DNA from: Rhodocyclaceae bacterium
Lineage (GTDB): Bacteria > Pseudomonadota > Gammaproteobacteria > Burkholderiales > Rhodocyclaceae
Direction: 5' to 3'
Assembly (NCBI GenBank): GCA_017444505.1
Contig: JAFSWK010000229.1
Coordinates: forward strand, 1-22,769
DNA length: 22,769 nucleotides
Positions 14,856-21,908 of the stretch are shown here, in pieces. Position 1 is the first letter of the stretch. Each line of letters starts with the position of its first letter. The notes under the pieces are model-generated. The model saw only the letters and a list, made by a program, of their open reading frames with translations, had not been told where the DNA came from and searched no databases. The position numbers and the translations under genes are program-made.

Positions 14856-16484
14856 GTGCTGGTTGCCGCCAACATCACCATGCAGTTCGGGGCCAAGCCC
14901 CTGTTTGAAAATGTCAGCGTCAAGTTTGGCGATGGCCTGCGCTATGGCCTGATTGGTGCCAACGGCGCGGGCAAGTCCACCTTCATGAAAATCCTCAGCG
15001 GCGTGCTGGAACCGACCGCCAGCAACGTCTCGCATGAGAGCACCGAACGCATGGCCTATCTGCGTCAGGACCAATTCGCCTACGAAGACTGCCGCGTGCT
15101 GGACGTGGTAATGATGGGGCACGAAGAAATGTGGGCCTGTATGCAGGAAAAGGATGCCATCTACGCCAACCCCGACGCCAGCGAAGAAGACTACCTGCAC
15201 GCCGCCGAACTGGAAAGCCGCTTTGCCGAATACGACGGCTACACCGCCGAAGCGCGCGCCGGTGAATTGCTGCTGGGCGTCGGCATTGAAACCGCGCTGC
15301 ACCAGGGGCTGATGCGCGAAGTTGCCCCCGGCTGGAAACTGCGCGTACTGTTGGCGCAGGCGCTGTTTGCCAATCCGGACATTCTGCTGCTCGATGAACC
15401 GACCAACAACCTCGACATCAACACCATCCGCTGGCTCGAAGACGTGCTCAACGAACGCGACAGCACCATGGTCATCATCAGCCACGACCGCCACTTTCTC
15501 AACCAGGTCTGCACCCACATGGCCGATCTGGACTACGGCACCATCACGCTCTACCCCGGCAATTACGACGACTACATGGAAGCCTCGTCGATTGCGCGTG
15601 CGCGCCAGCAAGCCGCCAACGCCCGCGCCAAAGAAAAGATTGCCGAATTGCAGGAATTCGTGCGCCGCTTCTCCGCCAACAAATCCAAAGCGCGGCAAGC
15701 CACCAGCCGCATGAAACTGATTGAAAAACTCAAACCCGAAGACGTCAAACCTTCCAGCCGCCAATACCCGTGGATTCGTTTTGAAATCGACGATAAAGAG
15801 CGCCTGCACCGTCTCGCCTGCGAAATTGAAAACCTGCGTTTCGCCTACGACGGCATGGAAAAACCGTTATTCAATGGTTTTTCGCTGGCCATTGAAGCGA
15901 ATGAAAAAGTCGCCATCATCGGGGAAAACGGCGTCGGCAAATCCACGCTGATGAAACTGCTCGCCGGTGAACTTGCCCCCGCGCACGGCCAGATACGCTG
16001 GGCAGAAAAAGCGCGCTACGGCTATTACGCGCAAGACCACGCCGCGCAATTTGCCGGAGAGGAAACGCTCACCGAATGGATAGCCGAATACGCCCGCATC
16101 ACCGCCGCCGCCACCGGCGAAGACACCGAGACGCTGATTCGCGGCACGCTTGGTCGTCTGCTTTTTTCTGGCGACGAAGTGCGCAAACCCGTGCGCGTCA
16201 TTTCCGGCGGCGAGCAAGGGCGAATGCTCTTTGGTCAATTGATGCTCTCGCGTCCCAATGTCTTGCTGATGGATGAGCCGACCAACCATCTGGACATGGA
16301 ATCCATCGAATCGCTCAACACCGCGCTGGACAAATACAACGGCACGCTGATTTTCGTCTCGCACGACCGCGAATTCGTCAGCTCGCTGGCCACCCGCGTG
16401 CTAGACATCCGCCAGAACGGGCAAATCATCGACTACCGGGGCAGCTACGAAGAATACCTGGAAAGCCAGTTGGCCGCCCGATAA
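14856..16484 (+). CDS. ybiT: ABC-F ATPase, YbiT type
   Basis: This 542-residue cytoplasmic protein has two nucleotide-binding domains and no membrane segment. NBD1: Walker A GANGAGKST (34-42), the YbiT-typical signature region EVAPGWKLRVLLAQALF (155-171), and Walker B LLLDEPTNNLD (177-187, catalytic E181). The helical linker spans about 242-320. NBD2: GENGVGKST (356-364), VISGGEQGRM (448-457) and LLMDEPTNHLD (470-480, E474). ABC-F proteins bind the ribosomal E site and modulate translation; YbiT homologues help ribosomes through difficult nascent-chain sequences. The GTG at 14856 is preferred because MLVAANITMQFG matches the YbiT N-terminus and GGAGAG at 14842-14847 is eight bases upstream. 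No sign that it is an acquired resistance variant. Confidence 0.93.
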   Translation: MLVAANITMQFGAKPLFENVSVKFGDGLRYGLIGANGAGKSTFMKILSGVLEPTASNVSHESTERMAYLRQDQFAYEDCRVLDVVMMGHEEMWACMQEKDAIYANPDASEEDYLHAAELESRFAEYDGYTAEARAGELLLGVGIETALHQGLMREVAPGWKLRVLLAQALFANPDILLLDEPTNNLDINTIRWLEDVLNERDSTMVIISHDRHFLNQVCTHMADLDYGTITLYPGNYDDYMEASSIARARQQAANARAKEKIAELQEFVRRFSANKSKARQATSRMKLIEKLKPEDVKPSSRQYPWIRFEIDDKERLHRLACEIENLRFAYDGMEKPLFNGFSLAIEANEKVAIIGENGVGKSTLMKLLAGELAPAHGQIRWAEKARYGYYAQDHAAQFAGEETLTEWIAEYARITAAATGEDTETLIRGTLGRLLFSGDEVRKPVRVISGGEQGRMLFGQLMLSRPNVLLMDEPTNHLDMESIESLNTALDKYNGTLIFVSHDREFVSSLATRVLDIRQNGQIIDYRGSYEEYLESQLAAR

Positions 16485-16511
16485 GGGAGAGGCGATGGAG
16501 AAACAGCAGGC

Positions 16512-16691
16512 GTAGGGTGGGCAACTGTCCCTACGTCGCCGCTCTTTGGGGGTGGCTCCGGCTTCGGCGCGCGAAGCGGTGCTTCGCTTTTTCGCCTCCG
16601 TTCCACGTCGCCGCTGCGCGGCTCCGAGACAAAGCGGCGCTTTGTCTCCCACGCGGTGCGGCAAAGGTGGGCAACAAGTTGCCCACCCTGC
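16512..16691. repeat. 180-bp palindrome-rich element with GTAGGGTGGGCAAC-type ends
   Basis: The left end GTAGGGTGGGCAAC (16512-16525) is matched by the reverse complement of 16678-16691 with one mismatch. Inside are GCGAAGC-GGT-GCTTCGC (16571-16587, followed by five T), a perfect 10-bp stem at 16626-16635/16639-16648 around GGC, and GTGGGCAAC-AA-GTTGCCCAC at 16667-16686. The left end also forms CGTAGGG/CCCTACG (16511-16517/16529-16535). It fills the 227-base spacer between the convergent ABC-F and MFS genes. No coding potential recognised. Confidence 0.75.
16571..16592 (+). terminator. Probable terminator of the ABC-F gene
   Basis: A 7-bp stem GCGAAGC/GCTTCGC with a GGT loop is followed by five T residues (16588-16592), 87 bases after the ABC-F stop codon. 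It lies inside the palindromic element, so terminator function may be incidental. Confidence 0.5.
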
Positions 16692-16697
16692 CTTGCT
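16667..16697. repeat. Palindromic 31-bp repeat, copy 2
   Basis: Identical over all 31 bases to 9390-9420. Sequence identity stops abruptly on both sides: GCAAAG before and AAAAG after here, versus TTCCGC and TGCTG there. This suggests a mobile or recombining unit with defined boundaries. Confidence 0.9.
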
Positions 16698-16711
16698 AAA
16701 AGATGGGGCGC

Positions 16712-17911
16712 TCACGCTCCGCCCTTGCGCTCCATGAGCAGGGCGGCGATGGTGATGGCGGCGGTTTGAGCCAGCACGATGGCGGCGACGGTGCCGGGCC
16801 AGCCGTAGTGGGTGTAGGCGTAGCCGCACAGCGCTGCGCCAGTGGCGCCGCCCGTGTAGTAGCTCAGGTAATACAGGCCAGAGGCAAGCGAGCGCCCCGT
16901 GGTTACGTGTGTGGCGATAAAGCTGGTGGTCGCCGCTTGCGTGATGAATACGCCGCAGGACAGGATGGTGAGCGCGACCAGGATGACGACGGTATCCGGC
17001 ACCAGCGTCAGCACAATGCCGCCCACCGAGCAGGAGACCGCCAGCACAATGGTGCGCGCAAAACCCAGACGGTGTATCAGCCAGGAAGAAAGCGGCGTAA
17101 TCAGTACACCAATAAGATAAATCGTAAAAATGTTGGCCAGCCCAGCGCTGGAAAGCGAAAACGGCGGTTCGGCCAGATGCAGGTTGACGTAGGTAAAACC
17201 GCCGACCAGCGAAAACAGTACGCAGGCACCGAGGGCGCAGGCGATGTGCAACTGCGCGTTGTGCAGGTGTTGCCAGAGCGTGCGCAGGGCGCTGCGAAAA
17301 TGCGGGTTGCCGACAAAATTGCGCGAGGCGGGCAGGGCTTTCCAGAGAAGAAAAGCGCCCGCAAGGTTAATCGCCGCCATGATTTGAAAGGCAGTGCGCC
17401 AGTTGGTCAGGGCGCTGAGGTGGCCGACCAGAAAACGCCCCAGAAAACCGCCCAGCACGGTGCCGGCAATGTAGATGGACATGATGCGCGTGGTGTTGCG
17501 TCCGCGAAATTCTTCGCCAATATAGGCAATCATCACCACCGTGATGCCCGGAATCGCTAACCCCTGCAAAAAACGGTAGCAGGTGAGTTCGCCAATACTT
17601 TGTGCGCCGGCAATGAGCCAGGTGGGCAGGGCGAGGAAAAAAATCGCGCCCACCAGAATGCCCTTGCGCCCGAAGGCATCTGAAATCATGCCCATGAAGG
17701 GCGAGGTCAGCGCTACGGCCAGCACGGTGGCGCCTACGGTGGCGCCCGCCGCGACCGGGGTGGCCTGAAAATCCTGCACCAGAATGGGCAGGATGGATTG
17801 CACCGAATAGACTTCAATGAACGCGAATACGCCCACCAGCATGGCGGCGCAGAGCAGGGCGAGGGTGAGCGGTTCGTGACCGGCTTCGCCCGAAAGCGCA
17901 GGGTCAGACAT
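16712..17911 (-). CDS. MFS transporter, YnfM/arabinose-efflux-like
   Basis: This 399-residue inner-membrane protein has the usual length and about twelve hydrophobic helices in two halves. Motif A is present as GMISDAFGRKG in the loop after TM2, and EEFRGRNTTR lies near TM5. The likely role is proton-driven export of small molecules; the substrate is unknown. The ATG at 17911-17909 is chosen because the in-frame extension upstream overlaps the 3' end of maeB and has no transporter character; the Shine-Dalgarno (GGGGCG) is weak. Its start lies 16 bases beyond the maeB stop codon on the same strand, so it may be read through from maeB. Confidence 0.88.
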   Translation of the reverse strand: MSDPALSGEAGHEPLTLALLCAAMLVGVFAFIEVYSVQSILPILVQDFQATPVAAGATVGATVLAVALTSPFMGMISDAFGRKGILVGAIFFLALPTWLIAGAQSIGELTCYRFLQGLAIPGITVVMIAYIGEEFRGRNTTRIMSIYIAGTVLGGFLGRFLVGHLSALTNWRTAFQIMAAINLAGAFLLWKALPASRNFVGNPHFRSALRTLWQHLHNAQLHIACALGACVLFSLVGGFTYVNLHLAEPPFSLSSAGLANIFTIYLIGVLITPLSSWLIHRLGFARTIVLAVSCSVGGIVLTLVPDTVVILVALTILSCGVFITQAATTSFIATHVTTGRSLASGLYYLSYYTGGATGAALCGYAYTHYGWPGTVAAIVLAQTAAITIAALLMERKGGA

Positions 17912-17927
17912 GGCGCGCGCCCCGCGC

Positions 17928-20246
17928 TTATTTGCTGTTGCGTTCGCGGTGCGCTTGCGCATCGACCACCGCCAGCGCGGTGATGTTGACCAGACGGCGC
18001 ACGGTGGCCGAGGGCGTCAGAATGTGCACGGCGGAATTGGCACCGAGCAGAATCGGACCGATGGATGCGCCGTCGTTGTTGGCCTCTTTCATCAGGTTGA
18101 GCGAAATGTTGGCGGCGTCAATATTGGGCATGACCAGCAGGTTGGCGCGGCCTTTCAGCGTGGCATCCGGGTTGATGGCGTCGCGGATGCTTTGCGACAG
18201 CGCCGCGTCGCTGTGCATTTCGCCGTCGCATTCCAGCTCGGGCGCAGTCTCGCGCAAAATGGCGAGCGCTTCGCGCATTTTGCGCGCCGAGGGCGAATCA
18301 TGACTGCCGAAATTGGAATGCGACAGCAGCGCGACTTTCGGCTCACTGCCAAAGCGGCGCAATTCATCGGCTGCCATGCGGGCAATTTCGGCGATTTCCT
18401 GCGCGTTGGGCGTTTCATTCACGTAGGGGTCGGCAATGGCGAGCATGGTTTTGGGCGTCATCAGCAAGGCCATGGTGGCAAACAGGCGCGCACCGGGCGC
18501 CAGTCCGATGACTTCGCGCACCTGCCGCAGGTGATAGCCATACGAGCCGAAGGTGCCGCACACCATCGCATCAGCATCGCCCCGGCGCAGCAGCATGGCG
18601 GCAATCAGGGTGGTATCGCGGCGCAGCTTGGCGCGCGCCAGCTCCGGGGTGACGCCCTTGCGGCTCATCAGCGCGCGGTATTCGTTCCATGTTTCGCGGT
18701 AACGTTCATCGCGTTCGGTATTGACCAGATCAAAATCCTTGCCGGGCACAAGCCGGATGCCCAGACGCTGGATGCGCCGTTCGATGACTTCCGGACGCCC
18801 GACCAGAATCGGGCGCGCCAGCTCTTCGTCGATGACGGCGCGCGCCGCGTGCAGCACGCGATCATCCTCGCCTTCGGCAAAGATGACGCGCTTGTGTTCC
18901 GGGGCAATGCGTTTGGCGGCGTTGAACACCGGCTTCATGATGATGCCGGAGTGGTTGACGAAATGGGAAAGCTGCTCGGTATAGGCGGCGAAATCCTTGA
19001 TGGGGCGCGTGGCCACGCCCGAATCCATCGCCGCTTTGGCCACCGCCGGGGCGATGCGCACAATCAGGCGCGGGTCAAAGGGTTTGGGGATGATGTATTC
19101 GGGGCCGAAGGAAAGGTCCGCGCCGCGATAGGCGGAGGCGACTTCGTCGTTTTGCCCGGCGCGGGCCAGGTCGGCAATGGCGGTGACGCAGGCCAGCTTC
19201 ATTTCCTCGGTGATGGTGGTCGCGCCCACATCCAGCGCGCCACGGAAAATGAAGGGGAAGCACAGCACGTTGTTGACCTGGTTGGGGTAGTCCGAACGTC
19301 CGGTGGCGACGATGCAATCAGGACGGGCGCGTTTGGCGTCTTCGGGGCGGATTTCCGGGTTCGGGTTGGCAAGCGCGAAAATCAGCGGGCGCGCGGCCAT
19401 CTTTTGCACCATCTCGGGTTTGAGCACGCCCGCCGAGGACAGGCCGAGGAACACGTCCGCGCCTTCGATGACGTCGGCCAGCGTGCGCGCGTCGGTTTTT
19501 TGCGCATAGCGCGCCTTGGTCGGCTCCATGTTCGGCTCGCGCCCTTCATAGATGACGCCGCGCGAATCGCACACATAGACGTTTTCGCGCTTTACGCCCA
19601 GCGCCACCATCAGGTTCAGGCAGGCGATGGCCGCCGCGCCCGCGCCGGAGCAGACCAGTTTGACCTTGGAAATGTCTTTTTCCACGATGCGCAGCCCGTT
19701 GAGCAGACCGGCGGCGGAAATGATGGCCGTGCCGTGCTGGTCGTCGTGAAAGACGGGGATTTTCATGCGCTCGCGCAGTTTTTCCTCAATGTAAAAGCAT
19801 TCCGGCGCCTTGATGTCTTCCAGATTGACGCCGCCCAGCGTGGGTTCGAGCGAGGCGATGATGTCGATGAGTTTGTCCGGGTCGTTTTCGTCCAGTTCAA
19901 TGTCAAAAACATCGACGTTGGCGAATTTCTTGAACAGGCAACCCTTGCCCTCCATCACCGGCTTGGAGGCCAGCGGGCCGATGTTGCCCAGACCGAGCAC
20001 GGCGGTGCCGTTGGTGATGACGGCGACGAGATTGCCGCGCGAGGTCAGTTCGTTGGCCTGCTGTGGGTCATCGACGATGGCATCACACGCGGCGGCCACA
20101 CCCGGCGAATAGGCCAGCGCCAGATCGCGCTGGTTGGTCAGGCTTTTGGTGGGGACGACGGAAATTTTGCCGCGCGTGGGCTGGCGGTGATATTCCAGCG
20201 CGGCGGCGATGAAATCTTGATTATCCTGGGGGCGTTCCTGGCTCAT
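17928..20246 (-). CDS. maeB: NADP-dependent malic enzyme with phosphotransacetylase-like domain
   Basis: This 772-residue protein is a full-length MaeB-type fusion. The malic-enzyme half (1 to about 430) shows LAYSPGVAAACD (44-55, catalytic Tyr46), KPVMEGKG (95-102, with the catalytic Lys), NLEDIKAPE (141-149), FHDDQHGTA (166-174, metal binding) and the dinucleotide loop GAGAAA (201-206). The C-terminal half (about 437-765) is the PTA_PTB domain, which in E. coli MaeB is regulatory, including inhibition by acetyl-CoA, rather than catalytic. It converts malate to pyruvate and CO2 and makes NADPH. AAAGGA eight bases upstream supports the ATG at 20246. It is divergent from the ParA-like gene across 185 bases. 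Confidence 0.96.
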   Translation of the reverse strand: MSQERPQDNQDFIAAALEYHRQPTRGKISVVPTKSLTNQRDLALAYSPGVAAACDAIVDDPQQANELTSRGNLVAVITNGTAVLGLGNIGPLASKPVMEGKGCLFKKFANVDVFDIELDENDPDKLIDIIASLEPTLGGVNLEDIKAPECFYIEEKLRERMKIPVFHDDQHGTAIISAAGLLNGLRIVEKDISKVKLVCSGAGAAAIACLNLMVALGVKRENVYVCDSRGVIYEGREPNMEPTKARYAQKTDARTLADVIEGADVFLGLSSAGVLKPEMVQKMAARPLIFALANPNPEIRPEDAKRARPDCIVATGRSDYPNQVNNVLCFPFIFRGALDVGATTITEEMKLACVTAIADLARAGQNDEVASAYRGADLSFGPEYIIPKPFDPRLIVRIAPAVAKAAMDSGVATRPIKDFAAYTEQLSHFVNHSGIIMKPVFNAAKRIAPEHKRVIFAEGEDDRVLHAARAVIDEELARPILVGRPEVIERRIQRLGIRLVPGKDFDLVNTERDERYRETWNEYRALMSRKGVTPELARAKLRRDTTLIAAMLLRRGDADAMVCGTFGSYGYHLRQVREVIGLAPGARLFATMALLMTPKTMLAIADPYVNETPNAQEIAEIARMAADELRRFGSEPKVALLSHSNFGSHDSPSARKMREALAILRETAPELECDGEMHSDAALSQSIRDAINPDATLKGRANLLVMPNIDAANISLNLMKEANNDGASIGPILLGANSAVHILTPSATVRRLVNITALAVVDAQAHRERNSK

Positions 20247-20431
20247 TCTGCGATTCCTTTCTCGTTGTGATTGGCAAACGCGCACAAAGTGGCGCGCGAA
20301 AACGGTGAAAACCTGCAAACCTTGCGAACCCGCCATTTTATTCCCAATCCGCGATTGGTAACAGACAATCGCCGCCCGCGCCGATTTTTGGCACAATCGC
20401 GCTGTGTCCATTCACATAGGGGAGAGGAACC

Positions 20432-21193
20432 ATGCGCAAGGTCGTGTTCAACCAGAAAGGCGGTGTCGGCAAATCTACCATCACCTGCAATCTTGCCGGC
20501 ATCAGCGCCCGGCAGGGCAAACGCACGCTGGTGGTGGACTTGGATCCGCAAGGCAATTCCACGCACTACCTGATGGGGGATACAGAGGCCGAGCGCACGC
20601 TGGCCGATTTTTTTGACCAGACCATCAATTTCCGCCTCAATTCGCTGGCGACCCGCGAGTTTGTCAGCGCCACGCCGTTTGACAATCTCTGGATGCTGCC
20701 GTCCAGCGCGCAGCTTGAAGAAATGCAAAACCGGCTGGAATCGCGTTACAAGATTTTCAAGCTGCGCGAAGCCCTCGACGAGCTGGATGCAGATTTTGAG
20801 CACATTTATATTGATACGCCGCCAGCGTTGAATTTTTACACCCGCTCGGCGCTGATTGCCGCCGATGCCTGCCTGATACCGTTTGACTGCGACGATTTTT
20901 CGCGCCGCGCGCTCTACACGCTGCTGGAAAACGTCGCCGAAATCCGCGCCGACCACAACCGCGCGCTGAATGTTGAAGGCATCATCGTCAACCAGTTTCA
21001 GGCGCGCGCCACGCTGCCGCAGAAAGTGGTGCAAGAACTGGTGGACGAAGAACTGCCGGTGCTCACGCCCTATCTTTCCGCCTCGGTGCGCATCCGCGAA
21101 TCGCACGAATGCTGCAAGCCGATGATTTTTTTCGACCCGCGCCACAAACTGACGCAAGAATTCAGCGAGCTGCACAAGGCCATCTGGGGCTAG
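20432..21193 (+). CDS. Stand-alone ParA/MinD-family ATPase
   Basis: This 253-residue cytoplasmic P-loop ATPase has the deviant Walker A KGGVGKST (9-16), the switch segment VDLDPQGNS (35-43) and IDTPPAL (127-133). The start FNQKGGVGKST immediately after the ATG, with no HTH extension, marks it as a short (type Ib-like) ParA. GGGGAGAGGAA directly upstream of 20432 is a strong ribosome binding site. Family members position plasmids, chromosome origins, chemoreceptor arrays or other cargo. No parB or parS-like site is seen nearby, so it is not a classical ParABS locus; the cargo is unknown. Orphan relatives of this kind are common in beta- and gammaproteobacterial chromosomes. Confidence 0.88.
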   Translation: MRKVVFNQKGGVGKSTITCNLAGISARQGKRTLVVDLDPQGNSTHYLMGDTEAERTLADFFDQTINFRLNSLATREFVSATPFDNLWMLPSSAQLEEMQNRLESRYKIFKLREALDELDADFEHIYIDTPPALNFYTRSALIAADACLIPFDCDDFSRRALYTLLENVAEIRADHNRALNVEGIIVNQFQARATLPQKVVQELVDEELPVLTPYLSASVRIRESHECCKPMIFFDPRHKLTQEFSELHKAIWG

Positions 21194-21339
21194 GCGCGGC
21201 AAGCGGCGCTGGCGTTTTGTTACAGATTGGCGCGCGTGCAAACCGCATTTGCGCGCCCATTCGCGGTAAGGTGCGCGCAGCGCATCGGCGCAACGATTTC
21301 CCGTTTTCCCGTCCATTCACTCACCACAGGAGATTTTCC

Positions 21340-21840
21340 ATGTTCAAGCATCCGTCCCGCGCCGTCTTTCTTGCTACCTGCGCCGCGCTGACCTTCTCGG
21401 CCTGCGCCAGCAACAACGCCTATGACCCCGCGCCGCGCTATTCCGGCAACAACTACAACAACAATTACAACAACTCCCCGCGCTATTACCAGGACTACGG
21501 CACCATCAGCGGCGTGGAATACGTGCAGAACAACCGTGGCGGCAACAACAACACCAACCGCGCCGTGGGTGCCGTCGTCGGCGGTGCGCTGGGTGGCATT
21601 GCGGGACACCAGATTGGCAAAGGGCATGGCAAAACGGCGGCGACCATTGCCGGCGCTGTGGGTGGTGCAATGCTGGGCAATGCCATCGCCGAAAATTCGG
21701 CCAGCGGCAGTGGCCAGCCGTACTGGCGCGTGACCGTGCGTCTGGACGGCGGCGGTTCGCGCGATTTTCATTACACCAGTGACCCCAACGTGCGCGTAGG
21801 CGAGCGCGTGCGCGTGGAGGGCGACCAGCTCTACCGCTAA
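21340..21840 (+). CDS. Glycine-zipper 2TM-domain lipoprotein (SlyB/17-kDa antigen-like)
   Basis: This 166-residue envelope lipoprotein has a signal peptide ending in LTFSAC with C22 as the lipid-attachment cysteine. An Asn/Tyr-rich linker follows (about 35-73, with NNYNNNYNN and NNNTN). The glycine zipper is at 76-117 (AVGAVVGGALGGIAGHQIG, then AGAVGGAMLGNAIAE). A small beta-rich C-terminal domain (127-165) has WRVTVRLDGG and VRVGERVRVEGDQLYR. The fold is that of the Rick_17kDa_Anti/SlyB group, thought to stabilise the outer membrane. AGGAG at 21328-21332, seven bases before the ATG, fixes the start. The asparagine tract is low-complexity and longer than I would expect for this family. Confidence 0.88.
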   Translation: MFKHPSRAVFLATCAALTFSACASNNAYDPAPRYSGNNYNNNYNNSPRYYQDYGTISGVEYVQNNRGGNNNTNRAVGAVVGGALGGIAGHQIGKGHGKTAATIAGAVGGAMLGNAIAENSASGSGQPYWRVTVRLDGGGSRDFHYTSDPNVRVGERVRVEGDQLYR

Positions 21841-21860
21841 AGCGCCTTCCGGCAAAAACG

Positions 21861-21900
21861 AAACGGGCGCGCGCCCTGAACCGGCGCGCGCCCGTTTTGC
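21861..21900. terminator. Strong bidirectional terminator between convergent genes
   Basis: A perfect 15-bp stem (21861-21875 with 21883-21897) closes a 7-nt loop (CTGAACC). The plus-strand arm ends in TTTT; on the minus strand the stem is followed by CGTTTTTGCC. It sits 20 bases past the lipoprotein stop codon and 8 bases past the stop of the facing repeat protein, so it can serve both. Confidence 0.88.
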
Positions 21901-21908
21901 CTGGGTGA

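Noticed and set aside
17910..20270. A 786-codon plus-strand frame opposite maeB
   Set aside because: Same reason: maeB is certain by its motifs over its whole length, and the opposing frame has low-complexity shadow composition.
20247..21339. A ParABS partition locus or replication origin
   Set aside because: No parB, no parS-like palindrome and no DnaA-box cluster or replication genes were found around the ParA-like gene.
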